This document shows, in pieces, positions 1 through 13,290 of a DNA stretch of 64,000 nucleotides; the first letter of the stretch is position 1; every line of letters starts with the position of its first letter. This stretch comes from Datisca glomerata (lineage: Eukaryota > Streptophyta > Magnoliopsida > Cucurbitales > Datiscaceae), in NCBI GenBank assembly GCA_003255025.1, contig QANY01013423.1, positions 9,124-73,123 of the forward strand, in the 5' to 3' direction. Made by a program: the position numbers and the translations under genes. Under the pieces are notes generated by a model that saw only the letters and a list, made by a program, of their open reading frames with translations, was not told where the DNA came from and did no database searches.

Positions 1-914
1 CCCCCCCCCCCCCCCCAAAAAAAAAACCTCCCCGCCAAAAAAAGAAGAGAATTTGAGACCCTTCACGATAGGTTGTTAATCTTTGTGCAATATCCGTGAC
101 TAATATCAGTTGGTGTCATTCCAGAAAAAGAGGGAACATTGTGTAAAAATAAAATGAGATGAGAACATTGTAAACCATCGTGAAATTTACTGCCAACGAA
201 CTCTTTCCACATATTTCTTTAGTACTCTTTGATGTCAATCTGAAGACAACACACCATGCTAATTGGAATTGTTATATACTTCCAAAACAATAATAGTGTT
301 TCACTAATTGTGAAGCACAAATTCTAACCCATTCACAAGTTACCGGGAAGCTATATTGGCTTAAACTGAATTCATGGCTCCCTAAAATAACCTTCATCAA
401 TTAGGTTATAGGTAAAAAATCTGATGATGAACAAAAAAGTTTGCATAAAAGCAAGCTGATTCAACTACCAGGCAGTAGGAGCAGTGAAGTATAAGTAAAA
501 ATGGTGGGATAAAATGTACAACGAGTTATTATGGCTAAAAACTATTAAATATTTGCTTTTACCTTCTTGTCCATAGTGGGATAGTGTTGGCTTCCGATTA
601 TTATAGAAGTGGAGCCCACAGAGTCAATACTCCAAATTCGACCATATATGGAAAAAAGAACACAAAACAATCTAATTTCAATATTTTATAAACCAACCCT
701 CCAAACTTTTTCATTTTCCTCAATACCAAGGACCAAGAGAATTAAGAATAGTAGAAGAGATGCTAAGTCATGAGTTTAAAAAAAGTGGTTTTTATGCTGA
801 CAAATGTTTGTTAATGGAGAAATATAAATGAGCAAAAAAAAAATCAGCAGCCAAAAGTATTTAGATAATACAACGATTCAGCAAACTATGTGAAAAGATA
901 ATCAGAGTCATTAC
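1..914. other. Intron or 3' part of the cyclophilin gene, unresolved
   Basis: This stretch lies downstream of the last cyclophilin exon I can place (915-1033, minus strand), which ends at a good GT donor, so it should be intron plus at least one further exon. A possible exon end is the AAG|GTAAAAG donor near 564 on the minus strand, but I could not choose an acceptor in the correct phase. A run of 16 C opens the window. Nothing else is recognisable. Confidence 0.5.
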
Positions 915-3900
915 CTGCTTTGATTGAGGAGTCTTTATGCTTCTGATCTTTCCCTTGAACATTAAGACCATCACTGTCAAAGCTACTTCCACTTTCGTTC
1001 TCACTCCCAGTATCAATAACACTATCCAATGCCCTACAAGACAGAGAGTAGCATAACAACTTGAACAAATTGCACAAGACAAGATGTTAATTTGTTAAAG
1101 CAGATCTGAGGAACTGTGGTGAAGAAAGACATCGGATAACCTTCAGTTCATTTATCAGTCTAACTAGACAAAAGGGGAAAAAGAAGATAAATGCCGTTAC
1201 ATGTAATGGCCAAACTTTTCAAAACTACATGAATAAATAGTCAAACCACAGATCTGGAAAACTAACCCCCCCCCCCCCCCGGAAATTTGTTTTTTTGGCT
1301 TCGACTACGGTTTGGAACGTGAACCTCACCATGGATGTCATGCAATGAAAGGGCTTCCCCAAAATCCGTTCGCTTTGGAGATTTGGAACACTCTTTTAGG
1401 TTCTTTCAACATCCAGTGGGTGGCTCTAAGGGATATTTTTGGTTTTTTCTTCATGGAATCACATGTGTAGCAAGGCTATTAAGCCATTATTTTGGAGGAT
1501 TATCCTAGCTAGTTACGACATTTTTACAGAATATAAACTTGAAGAGCATAACCTGCGAAAAATCCTATTGTTAAGTTAAATAAAACTCATAAATAAAATT
1601 GCCACCTTAAATTAAAATATAAATAATACTAAATACTAAATAAAAAATAAAAAATAAATGAAAAAAATGATAATAGAATTTTAACTTCAAAACAATTTTT
1701 TGCCCATTAGCCATTTTTTGCTCCATTATGCGGGAGCGCGGTACAGGATTTTTGAGGGGGTGGAAAAATCTTTTTCTAAAGTTCTCTGCATGTTGATTAG
1801 GGTTCTCTCTGAGTGGCATGGTGTTCTTTTCCATGGTTTTATTCTGAAAATCTGGGTGGAATCCTTCTTAGCTTCAGCTCACGAGGACAGTTCTTAGATC
1901 TAGACCCTTCTGGGTTTTCTTTGTGAATAATATGCTTTACCTTTTACCGACCGAAAAAAGTAGTCAAACCAAATAATCAAAAACCACCAATTAAAGAGAA
2001 TCACCTATCGATTCCCCTTACTACACAAACAAGCATGTGTAATAATTAAAAATCATAAAATCTTAGTAGTTCAAAGGAGATAGAGGTACTTTTAACACGT
2101 GATATTATACAAACCTTTTGGATCTCTTCTTAGATTTCTTATCCCGCTTCCTCCTCTTTCTATCACGTCTTTTATCCTTTCTCTTCCCATGCTTGTGTTT
2201 GTCTCTTTTAGATCTCTTTCGCTTCTTAGGCCTATCCTCACTTGACGAACTTTCATACGATGATGACGATATAGATGAGTCGGAATCACTCTCAGACTCA
2301 GATGATTCAATATCAGAATCTGAAGAACTCTCTGACTCAGATGTGTAGTGTTTTTTCCTCCTCCTCCTTTCTCTTGAAGATTTCTTTTGTTTTTTCCTCC
2401 TCTTTGCTTCATAACTATCATAGTCAGAAGATGCATCCTTTTTCATTTTCATTTTGTTGATTTTCTTTTTGTCTGCATAACATTTGTAAATTCCATCAAA
2501 TAACTTATAAAAGAGAATTCCAATAAAAAATGTGCATTTGGAGTCCGTACCCAAGAAAGTCAACTTCCACACAACCACACGCTCATGATAAAGGAAGGGT
2601 ATATATGGTCCATGAGATAACCTAAAACTAGATTTATCATACATCTAAATGTATCTGAACAATTCTTACCCTCATTAATTTCACCACAATTGATAATTTT
2701 CACAGTCACAGTAGGGGTACCATCTTCATCACCCACGCTTTCGATCTTTTTCAATACCTCAAGTCCTTGAACAAGCTTTCCAAATACGACATATTTCCTA
2801 TTGGAATAGTGAAAAAAAAAACAAAGAACCTTAGCAAACAGTTGAATTGATGGATTGATGACCAAGCCAATGATCTAAATAAACTAACCTGTCAAGATGA
2901 TGATTAGCCTTAAAGGTGATAACAAAATGAGAACCCAAATCATCACGCTCAGCGACGGACATAGATAAAAGACCAGGCCCATCATGTTTTAGACAGGGCG
3001 ATTCATCTGATAGAATTGGCACAATTAGTATTTCCAACCGTTGGAAGAGAGAATGAATTGCAAAGTTTAGCATTCAAGAAACCCACATAACCAATCAATA
3101 CATCAGAAGTGCTTGATGGATGTGCATATCAAATATCTACGACTAAATTACACAAGCAGCATTACTAGCAAATACACATTTTTTCTTTGAACAGAATTAC
3201 TACCCCGTACATGGTGAAAGAATGTCTTAGTGAAATTAACACTAGATAAGTGCATAAAGCAAACAAAGCGTAACTCACAAGTCATATCACCAGTGAAAAA
3301 CATCTATCTTTTCTCAAAATAAAAGCATTAAGCATATAACTAAGATTATTATCAGCATATATACTTTCTGTGACCTTTCTTATAAAAGGCCTCTTCTAAT
3401 ACCCCTACATGTCCACATGTTATAAACATTCAATTTTGTTTAATCTTCCAACTTTAGATGACCAAAGTAGAACTAGAAGTCTAGAACGTAATATTGTCTC
3501 ACCTGGAAACTTCACCCCATATATACTTTCCCCAACAGTACCTGAGAACAGAAGAAAAATATCAGACACATGAAAGTCACATGTAATCAACCACCCAGTT
3601 TCCATGAACAGGAGCTCCTCATGCAATTTGAATTTTAAATTGGATGTCAGATCATTACATAATACTTTCAATGCATGGGACAAAATCAGGGACTAAAATC
3701 TTGGAATTCAAATACCGTTAAAAAGATCTCAGAAATCAAACAGTGAAAAATACGACAACTGTCAGACAATATAATCGCTAAAATGATCTCTGCTGAACAG
3801 ATGGGAAAACCGATGATCGAATCCAAGTCTCCTCCTATATCCTATTAATGACTGCATAATTGAGGAAAATTTCATGCCACTTTATACATTCCTTTTTACC

Positions 3901-5472
3901 GTGTTTCCTTTTCTGGAACATACATAATTAGCTTCTCGAATATCATGAACCTGTTGATATTCATCCTGAAATAACATGTTTAGATCAAGTATCTTGTCAA
4001 GAAAAACATGTCATTTCAACCCGCCCTCCTCTGAAGAAAGCATCAAAGTCTGTATAAACAGCCTTCTACATCCCCTTCACCAGTAAAGCCAAGTCGACTG
4101 AGATCTGGATGAAAACAGACCTTCAATGTTTTGACCCAGATTAGTCCCTAATTGATTCACACAATATATACATTACCAAGAAAAGTTCTTTTTGAGGATA
4201 TATGTCATATACATACATGTTTGACTGCTACATAGCCTAAATTGCCTTGAAGGCAATATAAGGATGAACATAGCATGGCAATTCCTACTTATCATCACGT
4301 CCTTTAGACTGATATCAAATTTATGAATGCTTAGTGCTCCACATCTAACCTCACGTACAGAAATATTTTTAGCACATCATTGATTATAAATATCGCATAT
4401 AATAGTCATCTGATACGTTAAATAACATCAGTAATGAAGCATGTCTGCAAAGAAATAAAATCACACATAGCTAAGTATTATTGCAACAATACAACATTCC
4501 ATAGGAAAACATAGCCTCCAAAAAAAATTAGTCACATGCTATTATTACTTCCAAATGCAAAACCTAGATAATACAAATGATGAAAATATATTACTTTAAA
4601 GTTATCGAAGATAATAGAAACAATTACAGAGTAAATGACTACTTACCATCTCGCTTGACAAAATCGCCTCCCTGTAAAAAAAAGACCATCCATGAGTTAC
4701 CGAGAACACAAATAGAAATGGAAAGCTGCATCTACAAAGTGGTTGGATAATGCAAAGCAGAGTAAGTTTTGAAGATGGACAACTTCGCAATTACAACCTT
4801 AAAAACTACATCACAAGAAAAGCAGTCATGACCATCAGCCCTGTATCCTACAGCATAAACAAGGGTAACTGACTAAAAGACAGACCACTTCTAATTCATG
4901 TTCAACCAGAAAAACAAGCATACAAGCAACAACAGAACCCAGCCTTGAAAGAATATTCAAATTAAAGTACGATAAAGATGAAGACAACGTACCTCTGCCA
5001 TAGAACCTTTGATGATCCGATGAAAAAAGGAACCCTTGTAGTGGAGTGGTTTTCCAGTTTTAGGGCCAATGCCTTTTTCTCCTAATAATATGATGTGAAT
5101 AAGAAATATTATATTCAAGACAACTAGAAAGAAGCAGAATTGAACTTATGTTTACACAGGAACAGGAATACAAACAGTAAAGAATAAAGGAGCATGGAAA
5201 AAAATGGCTGCTAGATAATGAAATGAAAAGTTTATCAAGCATGCATTAATAAGCACATACCTGTACAGAGTGCACGGAAGTTTTCCGCCGTCTTGGGAGC
5301 AATATCATAGAAAAGCTGAAAACATACATAATCAGTTCAGTTACAAATTTGGTTAAGCTTCTGGTACATACTCAGTGATTCATGTGAGTAATACCTCAAA
5401 AACCATTCTCTCTGTTGGATCACCATCGATAGACACATCCATATATACCATCAGGTTCTTCTTCTTCGTCAT
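915..5472 (-). CDS. CYP95: SR-type cyclophilin (peptidyl-prolyl isomerase with charged/RS tail), 3' end not found
   Basis: Nine minus-strand exons splice in frame with GT-AG borders: 5395-5472, 5261-5315, 4993-5081, 4647-4671, 3503-3541, 2889-3006, 2670-2797, 2115-2472 and 915-1033 (about 336 residues so far). The first seven encode a cyclophilin domain starting [14 protein letters not shown] and containing [24 protein letters not shown] and VVFGKLVQG. Exon 8 is a Ser/Asp/Glu-rich then Lys/Arg-rich tail, typical of nuclear SR-cyclophilins that bind spliceosomal SR proteins. The catalytic Arg of FHR is kept. Several usual active-site residues differ: GFM.QGG reads GSM.EGG, GSQF reads GSHF, and the cyclosporin-contact Trp position reads His (HHLDRKYVVFG). 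These changes recall Arabidopsis CYP95 more than CYP63. The protein is probably a nuclear scaffold or weak isomerase. The C-terminus lies further left and is unresolved. Confidence 0.88.
1034..2114. other. Cyclophilin intron with probable retro-fragment
   Basis: This is the intron between the 2115-2472 and 915-1033 exons. It contains a run of 15 C at 1266-1280. From about 1284 to 1960 the composition changes to a more GC-balanced segment ending in TTTTACCGACCG followed by six A, which looks like the 3' end of a LINE-like retroposed fragment. No intact ORF and no clear target duplication were found, so the class is a guess. Confidence 0.3.
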
Positions 5473-6630
5473 GCTTTCTCTTTTTTCCTTTAACTTACAG
5501 TACGACTATTTAAGCCAGAAAAACCATTGATCTGAGATATAACTAAAACTAGTAAGATCAAAGCCAAATTGAATTATTGAGCCACGACTTACAATGTTCA
5601 CTGCTTGAACATTCACACAATGAGACAAAACATGAAAAAAAAAGGTTCTCAAGTGTATTACATGGAAATTAATCTTAACCCGCCGCCACTCAGAACATAA
5701 AGAAATAAACAGTCACGCTTAAGAGATGACACTATTAAGCCTGTGAGGCTCAGCCTTCAGATGTCATGATTAAGCAAAAACATGAATTCTACTTAAAAGA
5801 CTTAAAATGAATAATATTGAATACGCCCCCGTTCTGTTAAAATAGAAACATTTAGCATTACAATTGAACTTACCGGACTTTTACTGATGTGAACATAGAC
5901 ATTCCCCTATGAAGAATCTGTCTAACAATTAAGAAATAGGCTTTGTAATTCTCAGCAGATTCGTTTCTAAGAACTAGAATCATAGCAACTATACCCAACC
6001 TAATACTTGATATTGTGAGACTTTACAAAACTAAATAATATGAGAGATGTGAAAACTGACGTACCCAGGGAGCAGAATATACACCATATATAAATTAGCA
6101 ACCATCTGTACATCCATAGAATGATATGCACTCATTTAACACCACATTGCAGATATAGTATCAAGCAAATGTTAACGAGCAACGCAAACACTAAAGCGGT
6201 CTAGTGCACAACAATCAAGCAAGTGAAGAAAACTAACTCACTACTTTCAACATAATCGAGCTCCAAAGCTTAAACCCTAACCAAAGTTCTAACAACCCCT
6301 TATTACGAAAAAAAAAAGTACAACAATCATATAATCAAACTAAACTGTAAACTTAATTTCACTTAAATTTCAGCTGTAATAGTCTAAAATATAAAGGAAA
6401 ATCAAAATTGAAAAGGATCAAAAATTTGTTTGGTGCTAGATAATAATTGGAGGTCTTAGATCAGTACGACGAGCAGAATCGGGAATTAGATACAAGTAGG
6501 GACGAATTCAAATGCGAAGAAAAGGGGATGGAGAAACCCTAAGATTCACCTGAAAGACGCTTAGCCACAGAAGCAGTGACAACAAGATGAGAGAAGCTTG
6601 AGACAGAAATGAGCTAGGTTTTCATATAAA
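5473..6630 (-). promoter_or_regulatory. Cyclophilin 5' UTR intron and core promoter
   Basis: On the minus strand a TATA-like TTTATATG lies at 6623-6630. A short 5' UTR exon follows, ending TTTCAG|GTGAATC (donor at 6549-6548). An intron of about 1 kb then leads to an acceptor shortly upstream of the ATG at 5472, possibly the TAG near 5510. A 5' UTR intron is common in plant splicing-factor genes. Transcript data would be needed to fix the acceptor. Confidence 0.55.
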
Positions 6631-6639
6631 GGAGGTAGC

Positions 6640-7846
6640 AGCTTCTGCTGCACAGTGAAGTTACTACCCTGTCCCTGTTTCTGATGGATTCTGAATAAGG
6701 GCCCATGGGCTTACGCTCCAAATGACTATTATGACCCTGATGGGACTCCAGTCTTCGAACACGAAGACAATGAGAAACGCGGTAATTTGATTTCATATTC
6801 TTAGTCCCTGTTCATATGATTTTTAAGCATTTACCTTGTTGAAAATTACAATATTTTCTAATTCTTGTAAGATGAAAATAAACCAAATATTTACTTAGTA
6901 ACAAAGTAAAAAAAACAAAAAAATTATTTCTCATAGAAGGGAAATTCTACCGTACCTAGACGATCCGACCTTGATACAGAAAGCTTGACTCATCAAAAAT
7001 GTTATCATTAACTCGAAGTGTTGTGTTGGGTGTAATTAAAATCAAAGTCAGAAAATATTTGAAATCAGATAAACTATTATTACTAAATAAAATGGGGCCA
7101 TATAAAAGGGATAAATTAGTCAAACCGTTACAATTATCTACCCTTTTCTAGTTTATTATTTGCTTTCTATTTGTTGCTACAATATATTTCCCAACCCAAT
7201 TATTCTACAAAATTCCGCGTTCTTTATAATGGAGCCATTATTTATGACATTTAAGAATTTAGCTGTGATTAAAAACAATGAATAAGCTAAACTTAACAAC
7301 TGAAATAATTAAAAAGGGTTAAATTGAAGATTTTATTCATCAAATATCATTATAGAACTAATATTTGATATTTCTCAAAATCAAAATAACTCATTACTAT
7401 GAGTGTAATACAACGATATTAATTATGCCATTTGATCATCAATCAAGGTAACCCAATACTAACTGCAACTCTATAGAAGAAGAAGTTTTGAATTCAAATT
7501 CCCTCTTTTCTACTTTCTAGAAAGATGAAATTGAACTCCGAGTGACAAGCTCCAATAGCATCCGTTGTTATAGATTTACATTTGATTATCTAACTCAATT
7601 ATTCATGTTGTTGAACGATTATGTTGATTGATTGAAAATAAAATGATAATCGTTTTTAAAGTGAGAATCAAAGTGTTATACAAGAGAGATAAAAATAATC
7701 TTATAAATTAATTTACGAGCATAGTACGAAAGGAATGAAAAGACAAATCATTGGAGATATCACTTATTACTAAATATAAGAAAAACAAATAGAAACATTT
7801 ATTCATCAAGACAGTTCAAATATTTAAAAATCAGATAACGCGTCAA
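6640..7846. other. Intergenic, AT-rich
   Basis: This spacer separates the cyclophilin promoter from the ammonium transporter stop codon. It has no credible ORF, no terminal repeats and no RNA gene that I can see. The right part must hold the transporter 3' UTR. Confidence 0.6.
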
Positions 7847-9883
7847 TTAAGTCATTTCAACTTGTCCGTCGGTCGTCTTATATTTAGCACCAGGAGCTTC
7901 AACGTCATAAGCAATCTGTCCGTTCTTAAAATGGTCAAGCTTCTCTCCTTGACCCCAAAGAGCATAAGCTTCTTCACCATGGGCAGCTTCATCACCAATT
8001 TCCATATCCTCATCAGACATCCTAAGTGGCACAATATATTGAACCACTATACATATTAAGCTTGTGATGACAACATTTACTGTCACAACAAATAGAATCC
8101 CAAGAAGCTGAATTAGGATTTGGCGGAAACCAGTTTTAACTAAATTCATTTTGAAACCATAGAATAGGCCAACATAATCAGCATATTGGCCGTAGAACAA
8201 GTAGTTTAGCCTTGGCTCGGCGAAGAGGCCTGCGAGTATTCCACCGAGGCTTCCGGCTATGGCGTGCGTGTGGAATACGGCCATTGTGTCATCTACCATT
8301 TGAAGAAGCTTGGATTTCTTGTGCACAACCATCATTGTAAACCATGGGATTGAGCCTGAGCAAACTCCCATTATTATAGCTGCCCATCCTTGCACAACCC
8401 CTGCACACGAAACAGAGCACCGTTATTGAATCTTCAAAATCCCGACTTCATTTTGGAGAAGCTAACGAGATAGATAAAGACCAAAACGAAGTAGTTTTAT
8501 TTCCTGGTCTGAAATTATTCATTTGCTCATAAAGGAGACCACGTGTTTGTCATGTGGTCTCACTCCCATCTATTTATTAGATGAAAGTGGCGGTAGTGGG
8601 TATTGCTGAAAAATAACTTAACGTCGGGGGCAATGGTGCAAGTTTTCAAACGTGAGGAGCTGTGTAGTACAATCAGCGAAAATGTAGTGTAATTAAAGTC
8701 TTCTTATTATGTCTAGTTGTCTACGTGTTAAGGCCAGTGGGAAATTTTGTCTACAGTTGAGGAGTGTTAATAATATATTCAAATCATAAAAGTTTTCTTT
8801 ATTTAACAGCATAAGCTTTTATGACTAGTAACAGTTTTGACATGTTTTATGTCATTTAGGAGGAAAAAGGATGAAGAAATTCAATTTTCAGGTAATGAGC
8901 ATGCCTGCAGCTGGAGTAATGCAAACCAAGCCGGTGATCATTCCCTGGACAGCACCAATGACAGAAGGCTTTCCAAAGAAGATGACATCAAGGATGAGCC
9001 AAGTGAGCAAACTTGTAGCAGTGCAAACATGTGTATTCAACACTGCCAATGAAGCATCAGTGCTCACCACATAAGGGTCTCCTCCATTGAAACCTGTCCA
9101 TCCCATCCAAAGCAAACCTGCTCCGGCTAACATCAAGAGGATATTGTTTGGAGGAAAATTCTCCCGTTCCTTTGACAAACGCGGACCGACCTGCAATTAA
9201 AATTACATTAATAAATATGAAACAATTAGTTCATACCGAGAGAAAGAGAATAATGAGTTAGTTCTTCTTACCCAGTAAGCTGTTGTGAAGCCAGCAACAC
9301 CTGATGACAAATGAATCACATACCCACCAGAATAATCTATCAGTCCTTTCTTCCAGAAGAAGCCATTAATGCTCCAAATGGAAAATGCCACAAATGTGTA
9401 GGAGAATGTTAGCCACAGAGGCACAAACAGCATCCAAGCATAAAAATTCATCCTACCCAATACTGCCCCGGCAATCAAGATCAAAGTAATCGCGGCAAAC
9501 ACAAACTGGAAATAAATCATTGTAGCATTGGGAAACTTCCCACTAAATGCTTGTTCAAGGAGGAACTTCTGATCTAGAGAAAAATTGGCCTTTCCCCAGA
9601 ACGGAACAAGCTCAGTTCCAAATGACATTCTATAACCCCACAATACCCAACATACAAGGACACAAGCAAAGGCATAGAGTGCCATGAATGCAGAGTTTAT
9701 AGCCCATTTCTTTTTTACTGCTCCACCGTATAAGATCATGAGCCCCGGGACACTCTGCAGGCCAACTAGCGTAGCTGCTGTGAGTTGCCAAGCATTGTCA
9801 GCTTTGTTCATCCATTCTGGACTAGCATCATCAAAATTAAGGTTAGAAGGGAGAGGAACTCCAAGTACTATAGTGGTATTCAT
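7847..9883 (-). CDS. AMT2: AMT2-type ammonium transporter
   Basis: Three exons, 9272-9883, 8905-9190 and 7847-8400, give 483 residues, the normal AMT length. The family signatures are clear: [17 protein letters not shown] near the N-terminus, [29 protein letters not shown] and [14 protein letters not shown]. The two pore histidines correspond to about His191 (VIHLSS) and His345 (FHTH). Eleven membrane helices are expected at the plasma membrane. The cytosolic C-terminus has [15 protein letters not shown], typical of the AMT2/AMT3/AMT4 branch rather than AMT1. Intron 1 is GT-AG. Intron 2 must use a GC donor, because CTGCAG|GCATGC at 8905/8904 joins in frame to CAG|GGGTTG at 8400. The start is the first ATG of the open frame. 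Substrate uptake is inferred from the family. Confidence 0.95.
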
Positions 9884-9959
9884 CTTCTTTTACCTAACAG
9901 AAAATGGTCCACAGATAGATGAGTCTGTCAATGTTTAGATGATGTTGAAGGGCAAAGCT

Positions 9960-9990
9960 GAAAGGGATCATATTTATAACTTGGAGAAAC
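9960..9990 (-). promoter_or_regulatory. AMT TATA box
   Basis: On the minus strand TTATAAATATG sits about 90 bases upstream of the ATG at 9883, the expected distance for a TATA box with a short 5' UTR. No other element is claimed. Confidence 0.5.
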
Positions 9991-10796
9991 GCATTGTGAT
10001 TATCACCCATTATCTGTCGATAAAATGGTTCAGTTTTTTGCTCATAGAATGATGTTAATTTGTTGTTGACGCACTTTTCTGTCCTCAGCTGAATAAATAT
10101 TGTTTGTCCTGGTCACTTAGGCCACCACGCTACTATATAGATTCTTATGGCCAATTGGCGGATTAACCAATCACCAACAATATTTTAACGATGTTCTCAA
10201 TAACCTTCGCAATCCAAAAAAAATGATATATCTTGCATGCGAGGAAAAGAAGATGTTAGAGAGAATATCTTTGGTTTCCTGAGTAAAGATCCTTCCAAAT
10301 ATTGATTGGCTAATGCCAAGAATCAAATATTCTTTTGGAGACTATTTCCCATTTTTTTACAGAATCTTTTTCTTACCAATACTCCAAATATGGTTACTAG
10401 GGATTCAATAACTGGTTCCAGGTATGCATAGCAAAAAAACAAATGTAGCAGCAATCGAATCATTCATTACGTACGTAATTGTGTGACTTGCGATTATTAA
10501 AAAAGCAATAATATTATTTGATGGCAATCAACATTTCATATATTATGTATTACATGTAGAAACAAAATTTTCATTGACAACATCCTCATTTCAATTTTTG
10601 GAACCAACAATTTCATTAAGAAACAGTAACAACAAACTAAGGAGGAAAAAAACTAATCTAGGAAGAAGGCAGATGCCATTGTGTTTCACATGAAACAATC
10701 ACAACCAACCCAATATTATATATAGAGAACGCTATGCTTAACACAACCAAACCCCCGCGAAGTAAAACCCAGCAAACAGATCAGCTATGTTCATCA
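9991..10796. other. Intergenic: AMT promoter and Ran1 3' UTR
   Basis: This spacer has no ORF of interest. Its left half is the AMT upstream region and its right half contains the 3' UTR of the first Ran gene, whose stop is at 10797-10799. I see no repeats or RNA genes. Confidence 0.5.
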
Positions 10797-12814
10797 CTAG
10801 TCGAACGCATCATCATCTTCATCAGGAAGAGGCTGGGCAGCAGCTTGTATTAACTCTGCCTCGTGTCTGGAAAATAAAGTCATAATTTGTAAGCAGCTTG
10901 ACTATAGAGGGATGAAATAGTTATCAAACAAGCAAACTGTAAAACATCAAACTAGACTCGACAACCAGCCAAAATGGGATACATATAATATCCCGACTCT
11001 ACCATAGTAGTAGAAGTTAACAAAGTAAATTGAACGAACCATCCTGACTACTAGCAACAACTACGTTAGACACCAGTGGACTACTTGCTACATCGTATTA
11101 CTACTACAATCCTTGCCAGCAGTCCACGAGTCGTGACACAACATTTAGCACAGAAGTTAATTATCCTTGTTCTTTTTGTTTAATTTATTTGTAATGGAAC
11201 GGTAGTTATAAGCACTCCACATCTCTTAAATTACTTACTGTGCTTGTACAGCCATGTCAATCTGAACCTCAGGAGGAGCAAGAGCAGGTGATTCGACAAA
11301 GTGAAGATCAGTGTTCCTGCATATCCAAAGACAATATTCAACTGTCAGTTGAAACAACTGACAAATTCATATCGGAACCAAATGGTAAGGCATAGAAAGC
11401 ATGATCAAACGAACTACAATAATTGACATTACCCTGCAAGCTTTCTGGCAAGGTACAGGAATGGTTTCTCAAAGTTGTAATTACTCTTTGCAGAAATTTC
11501 ATAGTACTGGAGATTTTTTTTCCTGTGAAAGGTAACCTGCTTTGCTTTAACCTGCCTGTTTTTCACATCAACCTTGTTGCCACACAAAACAATGGGAATG
11601 TTCTCACAAACCCTAGTACATAGCAGCACAGAAAACAATTAGAACATCAACACGATAATGAGAGAGATTAAGAATTTAGCAGCAAAAGAACTCCACAACA
11701 CTATTACTTATGTTTTCTGGTATACATTGGCTAAAAGGAAGGAGGATAAAGGTTTAAAAAACGAACCTGCACAGATCTCGGTGCCATGTAGGAACATTTT
11801 TGTACGTCAATCTAGCTGTGACATCAAACATGATTATAGCGCACTGTCCATGAATACTGAAAATTTTAAGAGAGGATAAAAAGTGAGAGTCATTGTAAAT
11901 TAACACACAGGAGACCAGGACAAGTACTTAAAATGAAATAAAGCCAATCGAAGTCCGTGAGTTAATAGAAATAAACATAACTCAAAAGTCTCCTCCACTG
12001 CATGCATAACTAGGTATTTTAATACACGTTATAGGAGAAATTCATAGAGGCACAAAAATGTACAAAACTAGAGGTACAACCTATCATCATATAAAAGGAA
12101 ATATAGCAAAACAAGAAAACATACTAGTAACCATCTCTAAGGCCACCAAACTTTTCCTGGCCCGCAGTGTCCCAACAGTAGAACCTGATCTTCCCACAGT
12201 TTGTGAAGAAGTCAAGGGGATGTACTTCGACACCGATTGTCGCTGTAATTGGAAACAATAATTATCTATTAACCTTTCCTGATCCATAAACGATTCAAAT
12301 GAGCATATTATGAATGAATTTTAATTTATCTGTCGTTATTCTTACGTTCATATTTCTTTTCAAACTCTCCAGTAAGGTGTCTTTTAACAAATGTGGTCTT
12401 GCCTGCACCAAACAAAAGTACTTAGCTAAACATCAACGTAACTAAATCAGATCTGTCAATAAAGCAGGCGAAAGTAAAACTTCCTGAATTAACAGACATT
12501 CAAAACACAAAAATAGCGTCAAAATTAACCGACCAAAAAATACAGAAAGAACTTCCTCTAAAACATTTCAGGTGCAACAGGAAACTCGATTATTTCCTTT
12601 CCTCATTTTTTTCCAATCAACCAAAACAGTAGGTGATACAGAGGAAAACAAGGACAAAAGGTCATACCAGTTCCACCGTCACCGACGATCACAAGCTTGA
12701 AGCTCGGGTAATCCACAGTTTGCTGATTCGGAAGTGCCTAAAGAGGACAAAGACGGCGCAAGGTAAACCCTAGAGAAAATGAAGCATCAGATCGAGAAAT
12801 GAGACACTCACCAT
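10797..12814 (-). CDS. RAN: Ran GTPase, copy 1
   Basis: Eight exons: 12812-12814 (ATG alone), 12668-12737, 12346-12402, 12125-12242, 11767-11856, 11433-11612, 11239-11316 and 10797-10866. They total 666 nt, giving the canonical 221 residues. The protein begins [20 protein letters not shown]. All G motifs are intact: GDGGTGKT (20-27), the switch I threonine of PTIGVEV (45), DTAGQE (68-73), NKVD (125-128) and ISAKS (152-156). The acidic C-terminus reads [11 protein letters not shown]. Ran cycles between GTP and GDP to give direction to nuclear import and export and has roles in spindle assembly. The isolated ATG exon and all exon sizes match copy 2 exactly, so the two genes are tandem duplicates. 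No damage was seen, and it should be functional. Confidence 0.97.
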
Positions 12815-12934
12815 TACCGAGCTCGACTTCTGCGACGGCCAAATAGGGTTCTGAAGAAAGAGTTATATGCGATATGCCTCAAAAATAGGTGAGATTTTGA
12901 ATTCAGCACAGTGATGAGGTGAGTGTGGGACTTG

Positions 12935-13070
12935 GGGGGTCTTATATCCGGCAGTGCAGGGAGGGATCTGACTTTTGTTCGACGCAATCTTCTGAGCCCT
13001 TCGATCAAAATCCCGCTTCAAATGTCCGCTTGAATTGCATCCGTACACGTGGCATTTTTCTGGGCCTGTG
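12935..13070 (-). promoter_or_regulatory. Ran1 promoter with G-box and site II motif
   Basis: Upstream of the Ran1 ATG are a TATA-like element (minus strand GGATATAAG near 12940-12950), CACGTGGC at 13046-13053 and TGGGCC at 13061-13066. The same CACGTGGC, 7-bp gap and TGGGCC arrangement is found upstream of Ran2. TGGGCC is the site II type of element bound by TCP factors in housekeeping and cell-division genes, and CACGTG is a G-box. The binding proteins are inferred. Confidence 0.55.
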
Positions 13071-13290
13071 AAAATTTCAGGTTTGTCTTTCCATCTACGC
13101 ACATTAATGAAATTACACAACTAATTTCATATAAAAAAATAGTTAAATTTATGGACCCACTAATTAAAACTGCATATCATTCTATTATACATATTTTTTA
13201 TCTTTAATAATTTAAAAAAATTAAATATTCCCTAAGTTATAAATGATATTTTTTTAAGAAATTTTCCTAAAATCTATCTCTCCTCGCTCA

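Noticed and set aside
1266..1280. C-tracts here and at 1-16 as possible quadruplex or regulatory elements
   Set aside because: Homopolymer runs in intronic sequence; length is unreliable in sequencing and no partner G-run pattern is present.
2118..2348. Plus-strand ORF opposite the cyclophilin tail (76 codons)
   Set aside because: It is the complement of the low-complexity Lys/Arg and Ser/Asp exon 8 and has no support of its own.
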